DNA of 64,000 nucleotides from Asaia bogorensis (GTDB taxonomy: Bacteria; Pseudomonadota; Alphaproteobacteria; Acetobacterales; Acetobacteraceae). The DNA lies in NCBI RefSeq assembly GCF_900465345.1, contig NZ_UEGO01000038.1:1-64000 (forward strand), in the 5' to 3' direction. The position numbers and the translations under genes are program-made. Below, piece by piece: positions 54,136-62,708 of this stretch. Position 1 is the stretch's first letter, and every line of letters begins with the position of its first letter. The notes beneath the pieces are model-generated. The model was not told the origin of the DNA. It saw only the letters and a program-made list of their open reading frames with translations, and did not search any database.

Positions 54136-55353
54136 TCAGCGGCGTGTCTGGATATCGGGCCCGTTATACTGGCCACTGCTCATGACGCCGCCCGGACCGG
54201 GCCGGTTGACCGGGGGTGATACTAGCGAGTCAGGCCAGGCAGGTTCCGCAGGTGCGCCGGGCACGATAGCCGTCCGGCCACGTGGCAGGGCTTGCGGGAG
54301 TTCCTCACGCAGGCGCTTGAGCATGCGCTCGCGCAGGTCGCAGCAGAGATTCCACATGCCATTGGCGTCAACAGCTCCCGCAATGAGGCGGATGGAGATC
54401 ACCTGCGCATTGCTGTCAGCCACCTGACAGCCAACCGAACTCATGTCGCGGTCCCAGTCGGGTGATTTCTCAAGCTCTTCGTGAAAGAGGCGACGGACCT
54501 CATCGACCGGCGTCTGATAATCGAGCCACAGAAACAGTGAGCCGATGAGTGAAGGAGAGCTGTGCGTCCAGTTCTGGAACGGGTTCTCAAGGAAATAGGC
54601 AATCGGGACAATATAGCGTCGGCGATCCCATGTACGCAGCACCACATAGGTCGCGTTGATCTCTTCCACATAGGCCCAGTCACCATTGAGGATCAGCATA
54701 TCCTCCATGCGTATGGGCTGGGTGATGGCAATCTGGATGCCTGCAATGAGGTTGGACAGGGCAGGACGGGCCGAGAGACCGACGACTAGCGAGGCGGCAC
54801 CCGCCGAGGCGAACAGCGACACGCCATACTGACGCACGGATTCGAACACCATGAGCGCGGCACCCACGGTGATCACCCCGCAGGTAATCTCGATCAGGCG
54901 GCGCAGGATGCGGATCTGGGTTTGATGCGAGCGGACCGTGATATCATCCACATGCTCGCGGTTGGCGATGCGATCGAGATATTTGTCAGTGCCGAAGCGA
55001 AACGCCTTGATCAGCCCGAAACCGATGGTGATGATCACGGCAAAAGCGAAGAAATGCGCCAGAAACTGGATGGTGGTGGGGGCAAAACCCGTCGTGGCCG
55101 GCAGGGCCGCAGAGGCCGCCACGATCATCAGCAGCAGGCGCACATGGTTTTGCAGCCTGGCGATTGTCTCGTGAATGAAGGCGATGCGACGCAAACCCGG
55201 CAGACGCGGCAGCGCCTCGGTAATCAGGCGACTGAAAAGCAGGGCAATGAGCGCGGCGGCAACCAGCAGAAGTGTTGACGCCACTGATGGCGGGAGCCAG
55301 TCGAACCATGCGAGAAGTCTCGACATGGAGTGCACATAGTCTTGCTTGATCAC
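54136..55353 (-). CDS. MscS-family mechanosensitive ion channel
   Basis: The product has 405 residues from a GTG start that has AAGGA six bases upstream; ATG at 55326 and 55416 are alternatives. It has about four membrane helices and then the MscS pore helix region ASAGAASLVVGLSARPALSNLIAGIQIA (given in halves: ASAGAASLVVGLSARPAL and SNLIAGIQIA), followed by the beta domain ITQPIRMEDMLILNGDWAYVEEI. A Pro/Gly-rich tail ends it. Channels of this type open under osmotic downshock. It is a single gene. Confidence 0.9.
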   Translation of the reverse strand: MIKQDYVHSMSRLLAWFDWLPPSVASTLLLVAAALIALLFSRLITEALPRLPGLRRIAFIHETIARLQNHVRLLLMIVAASAALPATTGFAPTTIQFLAHFFAFAVIITIGFGLIKAFRFGTDKYLDRIANREHVDDITVRSHQTQIRILRRLIEITCGVITVGAALMVFESVRQYGVSLFASAGAASLVVGLSARPALSNLIAGIQIAITQPIRMEDMLILNGDWAYVEEINATYVVLRTWDRRRYIVPIAYFLENPFQNWTHSSPSLIGSLFLWLDYQTPVDEVRRLFHEELEKSPDWDRDMSSVGCQVADSNAQVISIRLIAGAVDANGMWNLCCDLRERMLKRLREELPQALPRGRTAIVPGAPAEPAWPDSLVSPPVNRPGPGGVMSSGQYNGPDIQTRR

Positions 55354-55549
55354 AGGCTTTCCTTCTTCACTCGAAACGACGGGGCGTTTTGCTATCACGT
55401 TGCCGTGATGTCGCAAAACCGGCGCATGAGAGGGTTAACCCCTGATGTCGCCAGCGTTTCCCATGAAAGAGCGGTAAGGAAAGGCGTGCGGGTGACGACG
55501 GCGCCCGGATGGGAAGCGCCGCTACAGCCTTGCGCCTGGTGTCTGTGCG

Positions 55550-56500
55550 TTACGCCTCCGGGCGTGAGGCCAGGCGTCGAGCCAGCAACGTGCACACGAA
55601 AAGCTGGATCTGGTGATACATCATGAGTGGCAGCACCACTGTGCCGACCACGGACATCGGAAACAGGATATTGGCCATCGGCACACCGGTGGCGAGCGAC
55701 TTCTTCGAGCCGCAGAGCATGAGCGAGATGCTGCTTTCTTCCGAAAAGCCAAGAGCACGGCCCATCAGGCGCGACAGGAACAGAACCAGCCCCAGAAGCA
55801 CGATATCGAGCCCGGCGGTCAAGGCAAGGTCAGGAAGCGATACGCGATGCCAGATCCCTTCCATCACGGCATGGCTGAACGCCGTATAGACCACGAGCAC
55901 GATGGAGCCGCGATCGCTGAGCGAGAGCAGTTTCTTGTTGCGGTGCGCCCAGGCCCCAAGGCGCTTGTGCAGCAACTGCCCGATGCCGAAGGGCAGCAGG
56001 AGCTGGGTTGCGATATCCACAATGGCATGGGCCGACCAGATATTGCCTTTCTGCACGATCAGCCCGACCAGAACAGGCGTGGCCACGATACCGAGCAGGT
56101 TCGACAGCGTAGCAGCGCAGATCGAGGCAGGCACATTGCCCCTGGCGATAGAGGTCAGCGCAATCGAGCTTTGCACGGTTGAGGGCAGGCAGCAAAGAAA
56201 AAGCACCCCATGCCACATATCGGGCTTGAGCAGACCCGGCATGAGGCCATGAAGCACAAGGCCCAGCAGGGGAAAGAGCAGAAACGTGCAGGACATCACG
56301 CTGCCCTGAAGCCGCCAGTCACGTACGCTTTCCAGCACGGCCTCGGGTTTGAGTCTTGCGCCCTGCAGAAAGAACATCAGGGCGATGAGCAATGTGGTCA
56401 GTTTCGATAGGATGACCGCTACAGGCCCCGAGCAAGGGAGGAAGGTGGCCAGCACGATGGCGGCGATGAGGCTGAGCAGAAAGGGGTCGAGTTTGCGCAT
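55550..56500 (-). CDS. Bile acid:sodium symporter-like (SBF-like, YfeH type) transporter
   Basis: From ATG at 56500 the product has 316 residues and about ten membrane helices. Family segments include FLQGARLKPEAVLESVRDWRLQ, LPSTVQSSIALTSIARGNVPA and LMLCGSKKSLATGVPMANILF. YfeH-type members are found widely in bacteria; some take up organic anions, but the natural substrate is unknown. The frame extends upstream 20 codons without membrane features, so I start at MRKLDPFLL. It is divergent from the PsiE gene across a 417-base gap. Confidence 0.88.
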   Translation of the reverse strand: MRKLDPFLLSLIAAIVLATFLPCSGPVAVILSKLTTLLIALMFFLQGARLKPEAVLESVRDWRLQGSVMSCTFLLFPLLGLVLHGLMPGLLKPDMWHGVLFLCCLPSTVQSSIALTSIARGNVPASICAATLSNLLGIVATPVLVGLIVQKGNIWSAHAIVDIATQLLLPFGIGQLLHKRLGAWAHRNKKLLSLSDRGSIVLVVYTAFSHAVMEGIWHRVSLPDLALTAGLDIVLLGLVLFLSRLMGRALGFSEESSISLMLCGSKKSLATGVPMANILFPMSVVGTVVLPLMMYHQIQLFVCTLLARRLASRPEA

Positions 56501-56716
56501 GGTGAGCGATTTCCACCGCAACACCCTTCTTTGGCAAGAGGGAGAAAACGCCCCGGACATATGGAGGGAAATGCAGGTCGTGCCTGTTATGCTTCAGAGT
56601 GGCGCCGGATGCCCTCCTCCGAAGCGATTGTCCCAGGCCGGAACCGTGCAACGCGTAAGGCTGGAGGCCTCGAGAATGACGGCTCTGTAAGGTTTGTCCA
56701 AAGGAAGGAAAAAGCC

Positions 56717-56790
56717 ATTATTATGATTTTGATGTATAAATATATATTTTCTATATTATGATATTAATAAATAAAGTCTATCATGTTTAT
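56717..56790. other. Extremely AT-rich segment
   Basis: Only 9 of 74 bases are G or C, in a region otherwise near 60 percent. It lies in the 417-base gap between the SBF-like gene and psiE and includes runs such as TATAAATATATATTTTCTA. It could be a strong UP element, a site for a nucleoid-silencing protein, or a scar of foreign DNA. No terminal repeats or integrase gene accompany it. I see nothing else in the gap 56501-56917. Confidence 0.7.
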
Positions 56791-56917
56791 GTTGCAGATA
56801 TTATTTGCGTATCACGTGGGCGATATTACGAAAAGACAACCATTCTGCGGGTGCTGTGTCTTTGCGGCTCTGGTAAGAGTGAGGGCTTACTCCTCACCAA
56901 GATATTATCGACAGCCC

Positions 56918-57457
56918 ATGATCAAAAGTATCCCCGGTTTCTTCAAGGTCTCTACGCTCTTCGATCTGTTCGAGGAATGCGCCATGCTGATTCTCACGCT
57001 CTGCGTCATGGCCGTGGCGACGCTTGGGCTGGTGCATGTCGTCTATGCTGTTTTCGAGATGGTGCGCTCGGCAACGCTGGTTCCATCCAACCCGGCTGTC
57101 CTGCAATCGCTGTTTGGCCTTTGCTTTACAGTGCTGATTGCGCTGGAGTTCAAACATTCCATTCTCGTTGCACCGGATACACCGTCGCACAGCCTGGTCA
57201 GGATGCGTTCCGTATTGCTGATCGGCATGATGGCGACCGTGCGCAAATTCATCGTGCTCGACCTGAGCGCGGTGGACGTCATGGGGGTTCTGGCGCTGTC
57301 GGCCTCGGTCCTGTCTCTCGGTATCTGCTACTGGCTGGTACGCAGCCGCAAACCTGTTGCCGATGGTGCAGCACCCGGCGTCATGACACCCGGTGCTGTC
57401 GCGACCGTTATGCCACCGGGGGCCGGTCATCCCGGCTCGACGCGCGAGACGGTCTGA
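56918..57457 (+). CDS. PsiE-family (phosphate-starvation-inducible) membrane protein
   Basis: The 179-residue product has four hydrophobic segments (about 20-45, 62-80, 100-118 and 123-145) and the family-like segments LFDLFEECAMLILTLC, FGLCFTVLIALEFKHSI and RKFIVLDLS. A Gly/Ala/Pro-rich tail of about 35 residues follows. PsiE in E. coli is induced by phosphate starvation; its function is unknown. The frame is open for another 45 codons upstream to 56783, but those residues run into the AT-rich segment and look unlike the family. No clear ribosome binding site helps with the start. Confidence 0.8.
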   Translation: MIKSIPGFFKVSTLFDLFEECAMLILTLCVMAVATLGLVHVVYAVFEMVRSATLVPSNPAVLQSLFGLCFTVLIALEFKHSILVAPDTPSHSLVRMRSVLLIGMMATVRKFIVLDLSAVDVMGVLALSASVLSLGICYWLVRSRKPVADGAAPGVMTPGAVATVMPPGAGHPGSTRETV

Positions 57458-57668
57458 GCCTTTCCATCGCCGCGATACGGCCAACCGGCCCTCGATATGC
57501 CGCGTCAGACTTGCTTCCCATCCATGTCATGCAGCCCCGAGTTCCCTATGCGAGGCAGGGTGTGCGAAGGTTGTTCTCGCCCGGAGGTCCGATCCCGGGC
57601 AGGGTAGGGAATGTGAGCTTGCGGGCGCAGGCTGTGACACGCAGAGTCGGGCAGAGGGATTGATCGCC

Positions 57669-58328
57669 ATGACAGGAACGCCTTCTGACAAGTCTGTTCG
57701 CTTTGGTGACGAGGCTGCGCCCGGCAAATGTCCAGATGACCGTATCACGATCCTCTCGACCCGGCTTCTGGCCAATGACTGGGGCGTTTTGACACGTCAC
57801 ACGCTGAGCTATCGACGCAGGAACGGCACGACTCAGGTCTTTACACGAGAGACGTATGATCGTGGCGATGGGGCCGCGATTCTGCTTTACGATGACGAGA
57901 GGCAGGTGGTCCTGCTGACCCGACAGTTCCGATTTCCAGCGTATGTCACAGGGCATCGTGAGGATCTGATTGAGGTTTGCGGCGGCCTGCTCGATCAGGA
58001 TGACCCGGCCACCGCCATGCGCCGTGAGGTTGGTGAGGAAATGGGGGTCGAGATTGGTGCGATAACCCCCATAGGGTGCTATTATATGAGCCCCGGATCG
58101 GTGACCGAGCGCATCCATTTCTTCACCGGGGTTTACAGGCCCGGGATGCGGATCGGGCCGGGCGGCGGCCTGGAGGGAGAGGGCGAGGAAATCGACGTGA
58201 TGGAAGTCGCGTTCCCTGAAGCCCTGCGCATGATCGATGACGGACGTATTCTGGATGCCAAGACGATCCTGCTTTTACAGCATGCGGCAATCAAGGGTCT
58301 TCTGAGGGTTCGAGGCGCAGGGCGATAG
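57669..58328 (+). CDS. nudK: NudK-like GDP-mannose pyrophosphatase (Nudix)
   Basis: The 219-residue hydrolase has a Nudix box GGLLDQDDPATAMRREVGEE near residue 110, in which Asp takes the place of the first Glu, a variant I recall also in E. coli NudK. The NudK-specific stretch YMSPGSVTERIHFFTG and DGRILDAKTILLLQH follow. NudK hydrolyses GDP-mannose and related sugar nucleotides. It has GAGGG ten bases before ATG, and the 40 extra N-terminal residues compared with E. coli NudK are probably unstructured. It is a single gene before the DeoR operon. Confidence 0.9.
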   Translation: MTGTPSDKSVRFGDEAAPGKCPDDRITILSTRLLANDWGVLTRHTLSYRRRNGTTQVFTRETYDRGDGAAILLYDDERQVVLLTRQFRFPAYVTGHREDLIEVCGGLLDQDDPATAMRREVGEEMGVEIGAITPIGCYYMSPGSVTERIHFFTGVYRPGMRIGPGGGLEGEGEEIDVMEVAFPEALRMIDDGRILDAKTILLLQHAAIKGLLRVRGAGR

Positions 58329-58436
58329 GGTGGTTTCCGGCTCGGCGGCTGACCCGATGATAACGGACCAATGTGCATATCCTGACACAACCCTGTGATG
58401 GCCTGTCTTAGCTGCTGACAAGCAAAAGATGATAAC

Positions 58437-58470
58437 TTACAAAACGAAAGATAGGTTTTCGTTTTGAAAG
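58437..58470. promoter_or_regulatory. DeoR-type tandem operator of the polyol operon
   Basis: TTACAAAACGAAAG and TTTCGTTTTGAAAG start 20 bases apart and end 10 bases before the DeoR start codon. They match the perfect tandem units at 15576-15609 at 11 and 12 of 14 positions with the same spacing. The position suggests autoregulation by the DeoR protein. GAAAG at 58466-58470 could double as a ribosome binding site. Confidence 0.65.
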
Positions 58471-58480
58471 ATTCTTGACC

Positions 58481-59251
58481 ATGTCGATGGGCGTTAACAG
58501 CGCAACTCTCAAACGCCGTCTGGGAATTGTCGATACCGTAAGGCGCGCCGGATTCATACGGACCGAGGCGCTGGCGAGTCAGTTCGACGTCTCCATGGTG
58601 ACGATAAGGTCAGACCTTGCCTATCTGCAAAGTCAGAATCTCGTCATCAGAACAAATGGCGGTGCCCAGCCGGCTCACGATTATGCTGTCGATGCGCCTC
58701 TGGATGAGGGGCCCACCCTGTATGAGGCCCGAGCTCTGGCACGTGCTGTCGCCTTCAGGCTCAAGCCAGGGCAGTGCGTTTTTCTGGACAACACGCAGGC
58801 CGCTTCTTTCGTGCCGGTCTATGCGACAGCCGAAAACCTGCGTTTCGTCGTCAACAGCTTCGAAACCTACCATATGGCGAGCCGGACCAGCGATGCGGCG
58901 GTCTCGTTGCTGGGTGGCGAGTATGACCGGCTGGGATACCCGCTGATCAGCCCCGCTGCTGATCATGCCTTGTCTTTCTATGATCTGGATCTCGCGGTCA
59001 TTTCGGCAGCTCAGATCAGCAAGCGGGGTTTCACCTGTCTCGATCAGACAGGCAGCTGTCTGGAGAGTGCCATCATCCGGGCGCGGCAGGTCTTTTTGCT
59101 GACTGACCGTCTCGATCGGGCCGATGAGGATGGTCATGTTCTGGACTGGCGCAAAACCATGTCGGTTCTGCATGGGGGCACACCGCCCGATGGCGCGGTG
59201 CTATGCGAGGACTGGTCTGTTTTTGCAGATGACACCGCACCCTCCGGCTGA
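58481..59251 (+). CDS. DeoR/GlpR-family transcriptional regulator
   Basis: The 256-residue protein has an N-terminal winged helix (RRLGIVDTVRRAGFIRTEAL, then ASQFDVSMVTIRSDLAYLQ) and a C-terminal DeoRC domain related to phosphosugar-isomerase folds, which binds a sugar phosphate. TTG at 58475 and ATG at 58487 are alternative starts. The kinase gene follows 58 bases downstream, so this is the first gene of the polyol operon. It likely represses the operon until a phosphorylated ketose such as tagatose 6-phosphate accumulates, as inference. Confidence 0.92.
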   Translation: MSMGVNSATLKRRLGIVDTVRRAGFIRTEALASQFDVSMVTIRSDLAYLQSQNLVIRTNGGAQPAHDYAVDAPLDEGPTLYEARALARAVAFRLKPGQCVFLDNTQAASFVPVYATAENLRFVVNSFETYHMASRTSDAAVSLLGGEYDRLGYPLISPAADHALSFYDLDLAVISAAQISKRGFTCLDQTGSCLESAIIRARQVFLLTDRLDRADEDGHVLDWRKTMSVLHGGTPPDGAVLCEDWSVFADDTAPSG

Positions 59252-59309
59252 GCACCCCACTGGGCCCTTTTTCTTACCTTCTGTTTTCCCCTGCGATGGA
59301 TAACCGATC

Positions 59310-60302
59310 ATGGCATCCAGTTTTCTGATGGACCAGTCCCCGGACGCGCCGCGTTGCATCATCACAATCGGTGAGATTGTGGTCGAGATCATGGCCGAGA
59401 CCCAGGGTACTGGTTTTCTCGAACCGATGGCTCTCAAGGGGCCTTACCCTTCGGGCGCACCGGCGATCTTCATTGATCAGGTCGCTCGTCTGGGCGTGGA
59501 GTGCGGTATCGTCTCGGCGGTCGGGCGTGATGATTTCGGCACGCTCAATATCGAGCGCCTGAGGCGTGATGGTGTGGATGTTTCTGCCATACTCAGCGTG
59601 GACAGTTTTGCAACAGGCAGTGCGTTTGTGCGCTACCGGCCCGATGGCAGTCGCGATTTCGTCTATAACATCCGCCAGTCTGCCTGCTCGCAAACGGGCC
59701 TTCACGAGGCAGCGCGTGGACTGCTCAAGCGCGCGACCCATGTCCATGTGATGGGGTCCTCACTGTTTTCCTTTCCGATCATCGATGCCGTGACGACCGC
59801 TGTGCATCAGGTCAAGGCGCAGGGTGGAACCGTTTCATTCGACCCGAATATCCGCAAGGAGATGCTCGACATCCCCGATATGCGGGCAGCCCTGCAATTG
59901 ATGCTTCAGGAATGCGACATCTTCCTGCCAAGCGGTCCCGAACTGCTCCTGTTCAGCAGTAGCACGACGCAGGAGGCCGCCATTGCCGAGATTCTCGACA
60001 TGGGCGTTTCTGAAATCGTGCTCAAACAGGGCAGTGAGGGCGCGACCTGCTTTTGTGCCGACAAGACCGTCCATGGTGCGCCGTTCCCGGCGCAGGAAAT
60101 TGACCCCACAGGCGCGGGCGACTGCTTTGGCGCGACCTATGTCACATGCCGCCTGCTCGGCAAGACGCGCGAAGACTCGCTGCGCTATGCCTGTGCCTCC
60201 GGGGCGAGGGCTGTTTCGTTTTTTGGCCCGATGGAAGGTACGTCCGATTTCGCGGCGCTCGATCAGCTCATTGCAGGCCAGAACACGGGAGAAAAAGCAT
60301 GA
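59310..60302 (+). CDS. PfkB-family ketose kinase (tagatose or fructose kinase)
   Basis: The 330-residue ribokinase-family enzyme has the C-terminal signature DPTGAGDCFGA with catalytic D271, and a substrate region GPYPSGAPAIFIDQVARLG replacing the usual GGAPAN-type Gly pair. The next gene encodes a GatZ/KbaZ-like protein whose start overlaps this stop (ATGA). D-tagatose kinase is the role of the matching gene in the Agrobacterium galactitol pathway, and it fits here. Fructokinase is the main alternative, because the operon also has a sorbitol dehydrogenase. Confidence 0.88.
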   Translation: MASSFLMDQSPDAPRCIITIGEIVVEIMAETQGTGFLEPMALKGPYPSGAPAIFIDQVARLGVECGIVSAVGRDDFGTLNIERLRRDGVDVSAILSVDSFATGSAFVRYRPDGSRDFVYNIRQSACSQTGLHEAARGLLKRATHVHVMGSSLFSFPIIDAVTTAVHQVKAQGGTVSFDPNIRKEMLDIPDMRAALQLMLQECDIFLPSGPELLLFSSSTTQEAAIAEILDMGVSEIVLKQGSEGATCFCADKTVHGAPFPAQEIDPTGAGDCFGATYVTCRLLGKTREDSLRYACASGARAVSFFGPMEGTSDFAALDQLIAGQNTGEKA

Positions 60303-61549
60303 CCGGTTCGCTCATCTCGACATTGCGGGCGCGTTTTGACCAGGGCGACAAGACAGCTGTCACCTCGGTATGCTCGGCCCATCCCCTTGTCATTGAGGCC
60401 GCCCTTCTTCATGCGGCATCGCACGGCAAGGCTGTGCTGATTGAGGCGACCTGCAATCAGGTCAATCAGGATGGCGGTTATACCGGCATGAAGCCCGTCG
60501 ATTTTCGCGATTACGTATACGGTATCGCCGATCGGCTGGGCTTTGCACGTGAGCAGATCATTCTGGGCGGGGATCATCTCGGTCCCAATCCGTGGAAGTC
60601 GCTTCCGGCAGCACAGGCCCTGCAAAAAGCCTCGGACATGATTGCGGCTTTTGCCGAGGCAGGATTTACCAAGCTGCATCTCGACGCCAGCATGGGTTGC
60701 AAGGGTGAGGCCGAGCATCTGCCTGATGCCATTGTGGCAGAGCGGGCCGTGATGCTGGCCAAGCGAGCCGAATCCGTCGCACCGGGGCGGTCCGTCTATG
60801 TGATCGGTACGGAAATTCCCACCCCGGGCGGGGCGACCGAAGCCCTCGACCACGTTACGCCCACCACACCGGACGCAGTTCGTGCGACCTATCAGGTACA
60901 TGAAAACGCCTTCCGCGAGGCGGTGCCGGCGGCCTGGTCGCGCGTGATTGGCATCGTGGTGCAGCCCGGTGTGGAGTTTGGCCATGAAGATGTGGTCATT
61001 TATCAGCCCGAGCAGGCCAGCGCGCTTGTTGCCACATTAGCTCGTCTGCCGGGTCTGGTTTTCGAGGCACATTCAACCGACTATCAGCCGGGCACGGCGC
61101 TGGCACGACTGAAACAGGACGGGTTCTGTATTCTGAAGGTTGGGCCGGAGCTGAGCTTTGCCCTGCGTGAAACGCTTTACGGGCTCGACGCCATACGTAG
61201 CTTCATCGACCCACAGGCAGTGTCGCTGGTCGGGACGATGGAAAAGACCATGCTCGATGCGCCTGCCAACTGGCAGAGCCATTATCATGGCGATGCGATG
61301 GAGCAGCGTATCCTGCGCCATTTCAGCTATAGCGACCGTATTCGCTATTACTGGCCCGAACCGGCCGCCGAACAGGCCGTGACAGCGCTGATCCAGTCGC
61401 TGGAACAGGTGTCCATTCCTGAAACCATGATCAGCCAGTATCTGCCCCGGCTTTTCGAGCGCGTGAAATCGGGTGCGCTTGCCGCCGAGCCTCGGGCTCT
61501 TCTGATCCAGTCGGTTCGCGACGTGCTCGAACGTTACGAGACGCTTTGA
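60299..61549 (+). CDS. GatZ/KbaZ-like protein, probable D-tagatose 6-phosphate 4-epimerase
   Basis: The 416-residue protein matches the GatZ/KbaZ family (about 420 residues): SVCSAHPLVIEAAL, EATCNQVNQDGGYTGM, GGDHLGPNPW, LHLDASMGC and the segment VFEAHSTDYQ. In E. coli GatZ helps the aldolase GatY. Here no gatY or kbaY gene lies in the window. In Agrobacterium a stand-alone GatZ-like enzyme was shown to be a D-tagatose 6-phosphate 4-epimerase making fructose 6-phosphate, and I favour that activity. The start overlaps the kinase stop by four bases. Confidence 0.88.
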   Translation: MTGSLISTLRARFDQGDKTAVTSVCSAHPLVIEAALLHAASHGKAVLIEATCNQVNQDGGYTGMKPVDFRDYVYGIADRLGFAREQIILGGDHLGPNPWKSLPAAQALQKASDMIAAFAEAGFTKLHLDASMGCKGEAEHLPDAIVAERAVMLAKRAESVAPGRSVYVIGTEIPTPGGATEALDHVTPTTPDAVRATYQVHENAFREAVPAAWSRVIGIVVQPGVEFGHEDVVIYQPEQASALVATLARLPGLVFEAHSTDYQPGTALARLKQDGFCILKVGPELSFALRETLYGLDAIRSFIDPQAVSLVGTMEKTMLDAPANWQSHYHGDAMEQRILRHFSYSDRIRYYWPEPAAEQAVTALIQSLEQVSIPETMISQYLPRLFERVKSGALAAEPRALLIQSVRDVLERYETL

Positions 61550-61673
61550 ATCGTGTGCCTGGTGCGGGGACCCAGAGAAACAAGGCCCCCACGCTAGGCC
61601 AGTCCGACCTGTCTGACTTTACCTGACTCAACTGACCCATCCGTCATCATCCGATGACCATAGGAATCACGAC

Positions 61674-62471
61674 ATGAATGCCACCACCGCCCCTCAGGGC
61701 AAGCCATTGCAGGATCGTGTTGCGCTCATTACGGGTGCCGCACGCGGTATCGGCCGCGCTCTTGCCGAGCGCTATGCACGCGAAGGTGCGCACGTTGTTA
61801 TCGGTGACCTGAACGAGGCAGGTGCGGTCAGCGCCGCTGCCGAACTCGGTGCCGATCATCTTGGCGTTGCACTCGATGTAACCCGACAGGACTCCATCGA
61901 TGCCGCGCTGGCGGCCATTATCGCGCGTTATGGCCGTATCGATATTCTGGTCAATAATGCCGGTCTGTTCGATCTCGCTCCGACGGTCGAAATCACGCGT
62001 GAAAGCTATCAGCGCGTGTTCGCCGTCAATGTCGAAGGGCTGCTTTTCACGCTTCAGGCGGTCGCACGCCAGATGATCGCGCAGGGTCATGGCGGCAAGA
62101 TCATCAATTTCGCCTCGCAGGCCGGGCGTCGCGGTGAGCCATTGGTCGCGATCTACTGCGCCTCGAAGGCAGCCGTGATTTCTCTCACCCAGAGCACCGG
62201 GCTCGATCTCATCAAATACGGTATCAACGTCAATGCCATTGCACCGGGTGTGGTCGATAACGAGCACTGGGATGATGTGGACCGCCGCTTCGCCCAGTAC
62301 GAGAACCTGCCTCTTGGTGAAAAGAAGCGGATCGTTGGCGCATCGGTACCGTTCGGGCGTATGGCGCGTCCTGACGAGATCGGGGGGCTTGCGGTGTTTC
62401 TGGCCTCGAAGGATGCCGATTATATCGTCTCGCAAACCTATAATATCGACGGCGGCAACTGGATGAGCTGA
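61674..62471 (+). CDS. smoS: SmoS-like sorbitol/galactitol dehydrogenase (SDR)
   Basis: The 265-residue SDR has TGAARGIG at 20-27, acidic D45 after strand 2 (NAD preference), NNAG at 94-97 and catalytic S148, Y161 and K165 in YCASK. Segments FDLAPTVEITRESY, SQAGRRGEPLV and the C-terminal QTYNIDGGNWMS agree very closely with the Rhodobacter SmoS sorbitol dehydrogenase as I remember it. That enzyme oxidises D-sorbitol to fructose and galactitol to tagatose. It has about nine extra residues at the N-terminus. It follows the GatZ-like gene by 124 bases and probably belongs to the same unit. Confidence 0.9.
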   Translation: MNATTAPQGKPLQDRVALITGAARGIGRALAERYAREGAHVVIGDLNEAGAVSAAAELGADHLGVALDVTRQDSIDAALAAIIARYGRIDILVNNAGLFDLAPTVEITRESYQRVFAVNVEGLLFTLQAVARQMIAQGHGGKIINFASQAGRRGEPLVAIYCASKAAVISLTQSTGLDLIKYGINVNAIAPGVVDNEHWDDVDRRFAQYENLPLGEKKRIVGASVPFGRMARPDEIGGLAVFLASKDADYIVSQTYNIDGGNWMS

Positions 62472-62493
62472 GGCGCGATCGTTCATCGCGCCT
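62471..62493. terminator. Hairpin after the SmoS-like gene
   Basis: AGGCGCGAT and ATCGCGCCT form a perfect 9-bp stem with a 5-nt loop that starts on the last base of the stop codon. There is no U tract. It may separate the operon from the transporter gene 215 bases further on, or stabilise the upstream message. Confidence 0.55.
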
Positions 62494-62708
62494 TCCTGAG
62501 CGCATGGGGGGGCTTGTGTGCCTCCCTGTCAGCGTTCAGTCCGATCTGATTTTTCCGGAACACTGAAACGACATGCTTCGTGTGTGCGGGCCGATAGGGC
62601 CTGCGCCATGCGGCGGGCTGCGCCCATGCTGTCGAGCCGGTAACGACCCCCATCGTTGCCAGGCTTGGGCATGAAGGATGGTGCGCGCCCTGAAGAAGGG
62701 GAAAAAGA

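Noticed and set aside
53911-54219. A 102-codon plus-strand frame
   Set aside because: It overlaps the end of the MscS gene, lacks a ribosome binding site and has no recognisable protein features.
58001-58060. Asp for Glu in the Nudix box as a loss of activity
   Set aside because: As far as I remember, E. coli NudK has the same arrangement, so the variant looks normal for this subfamily.
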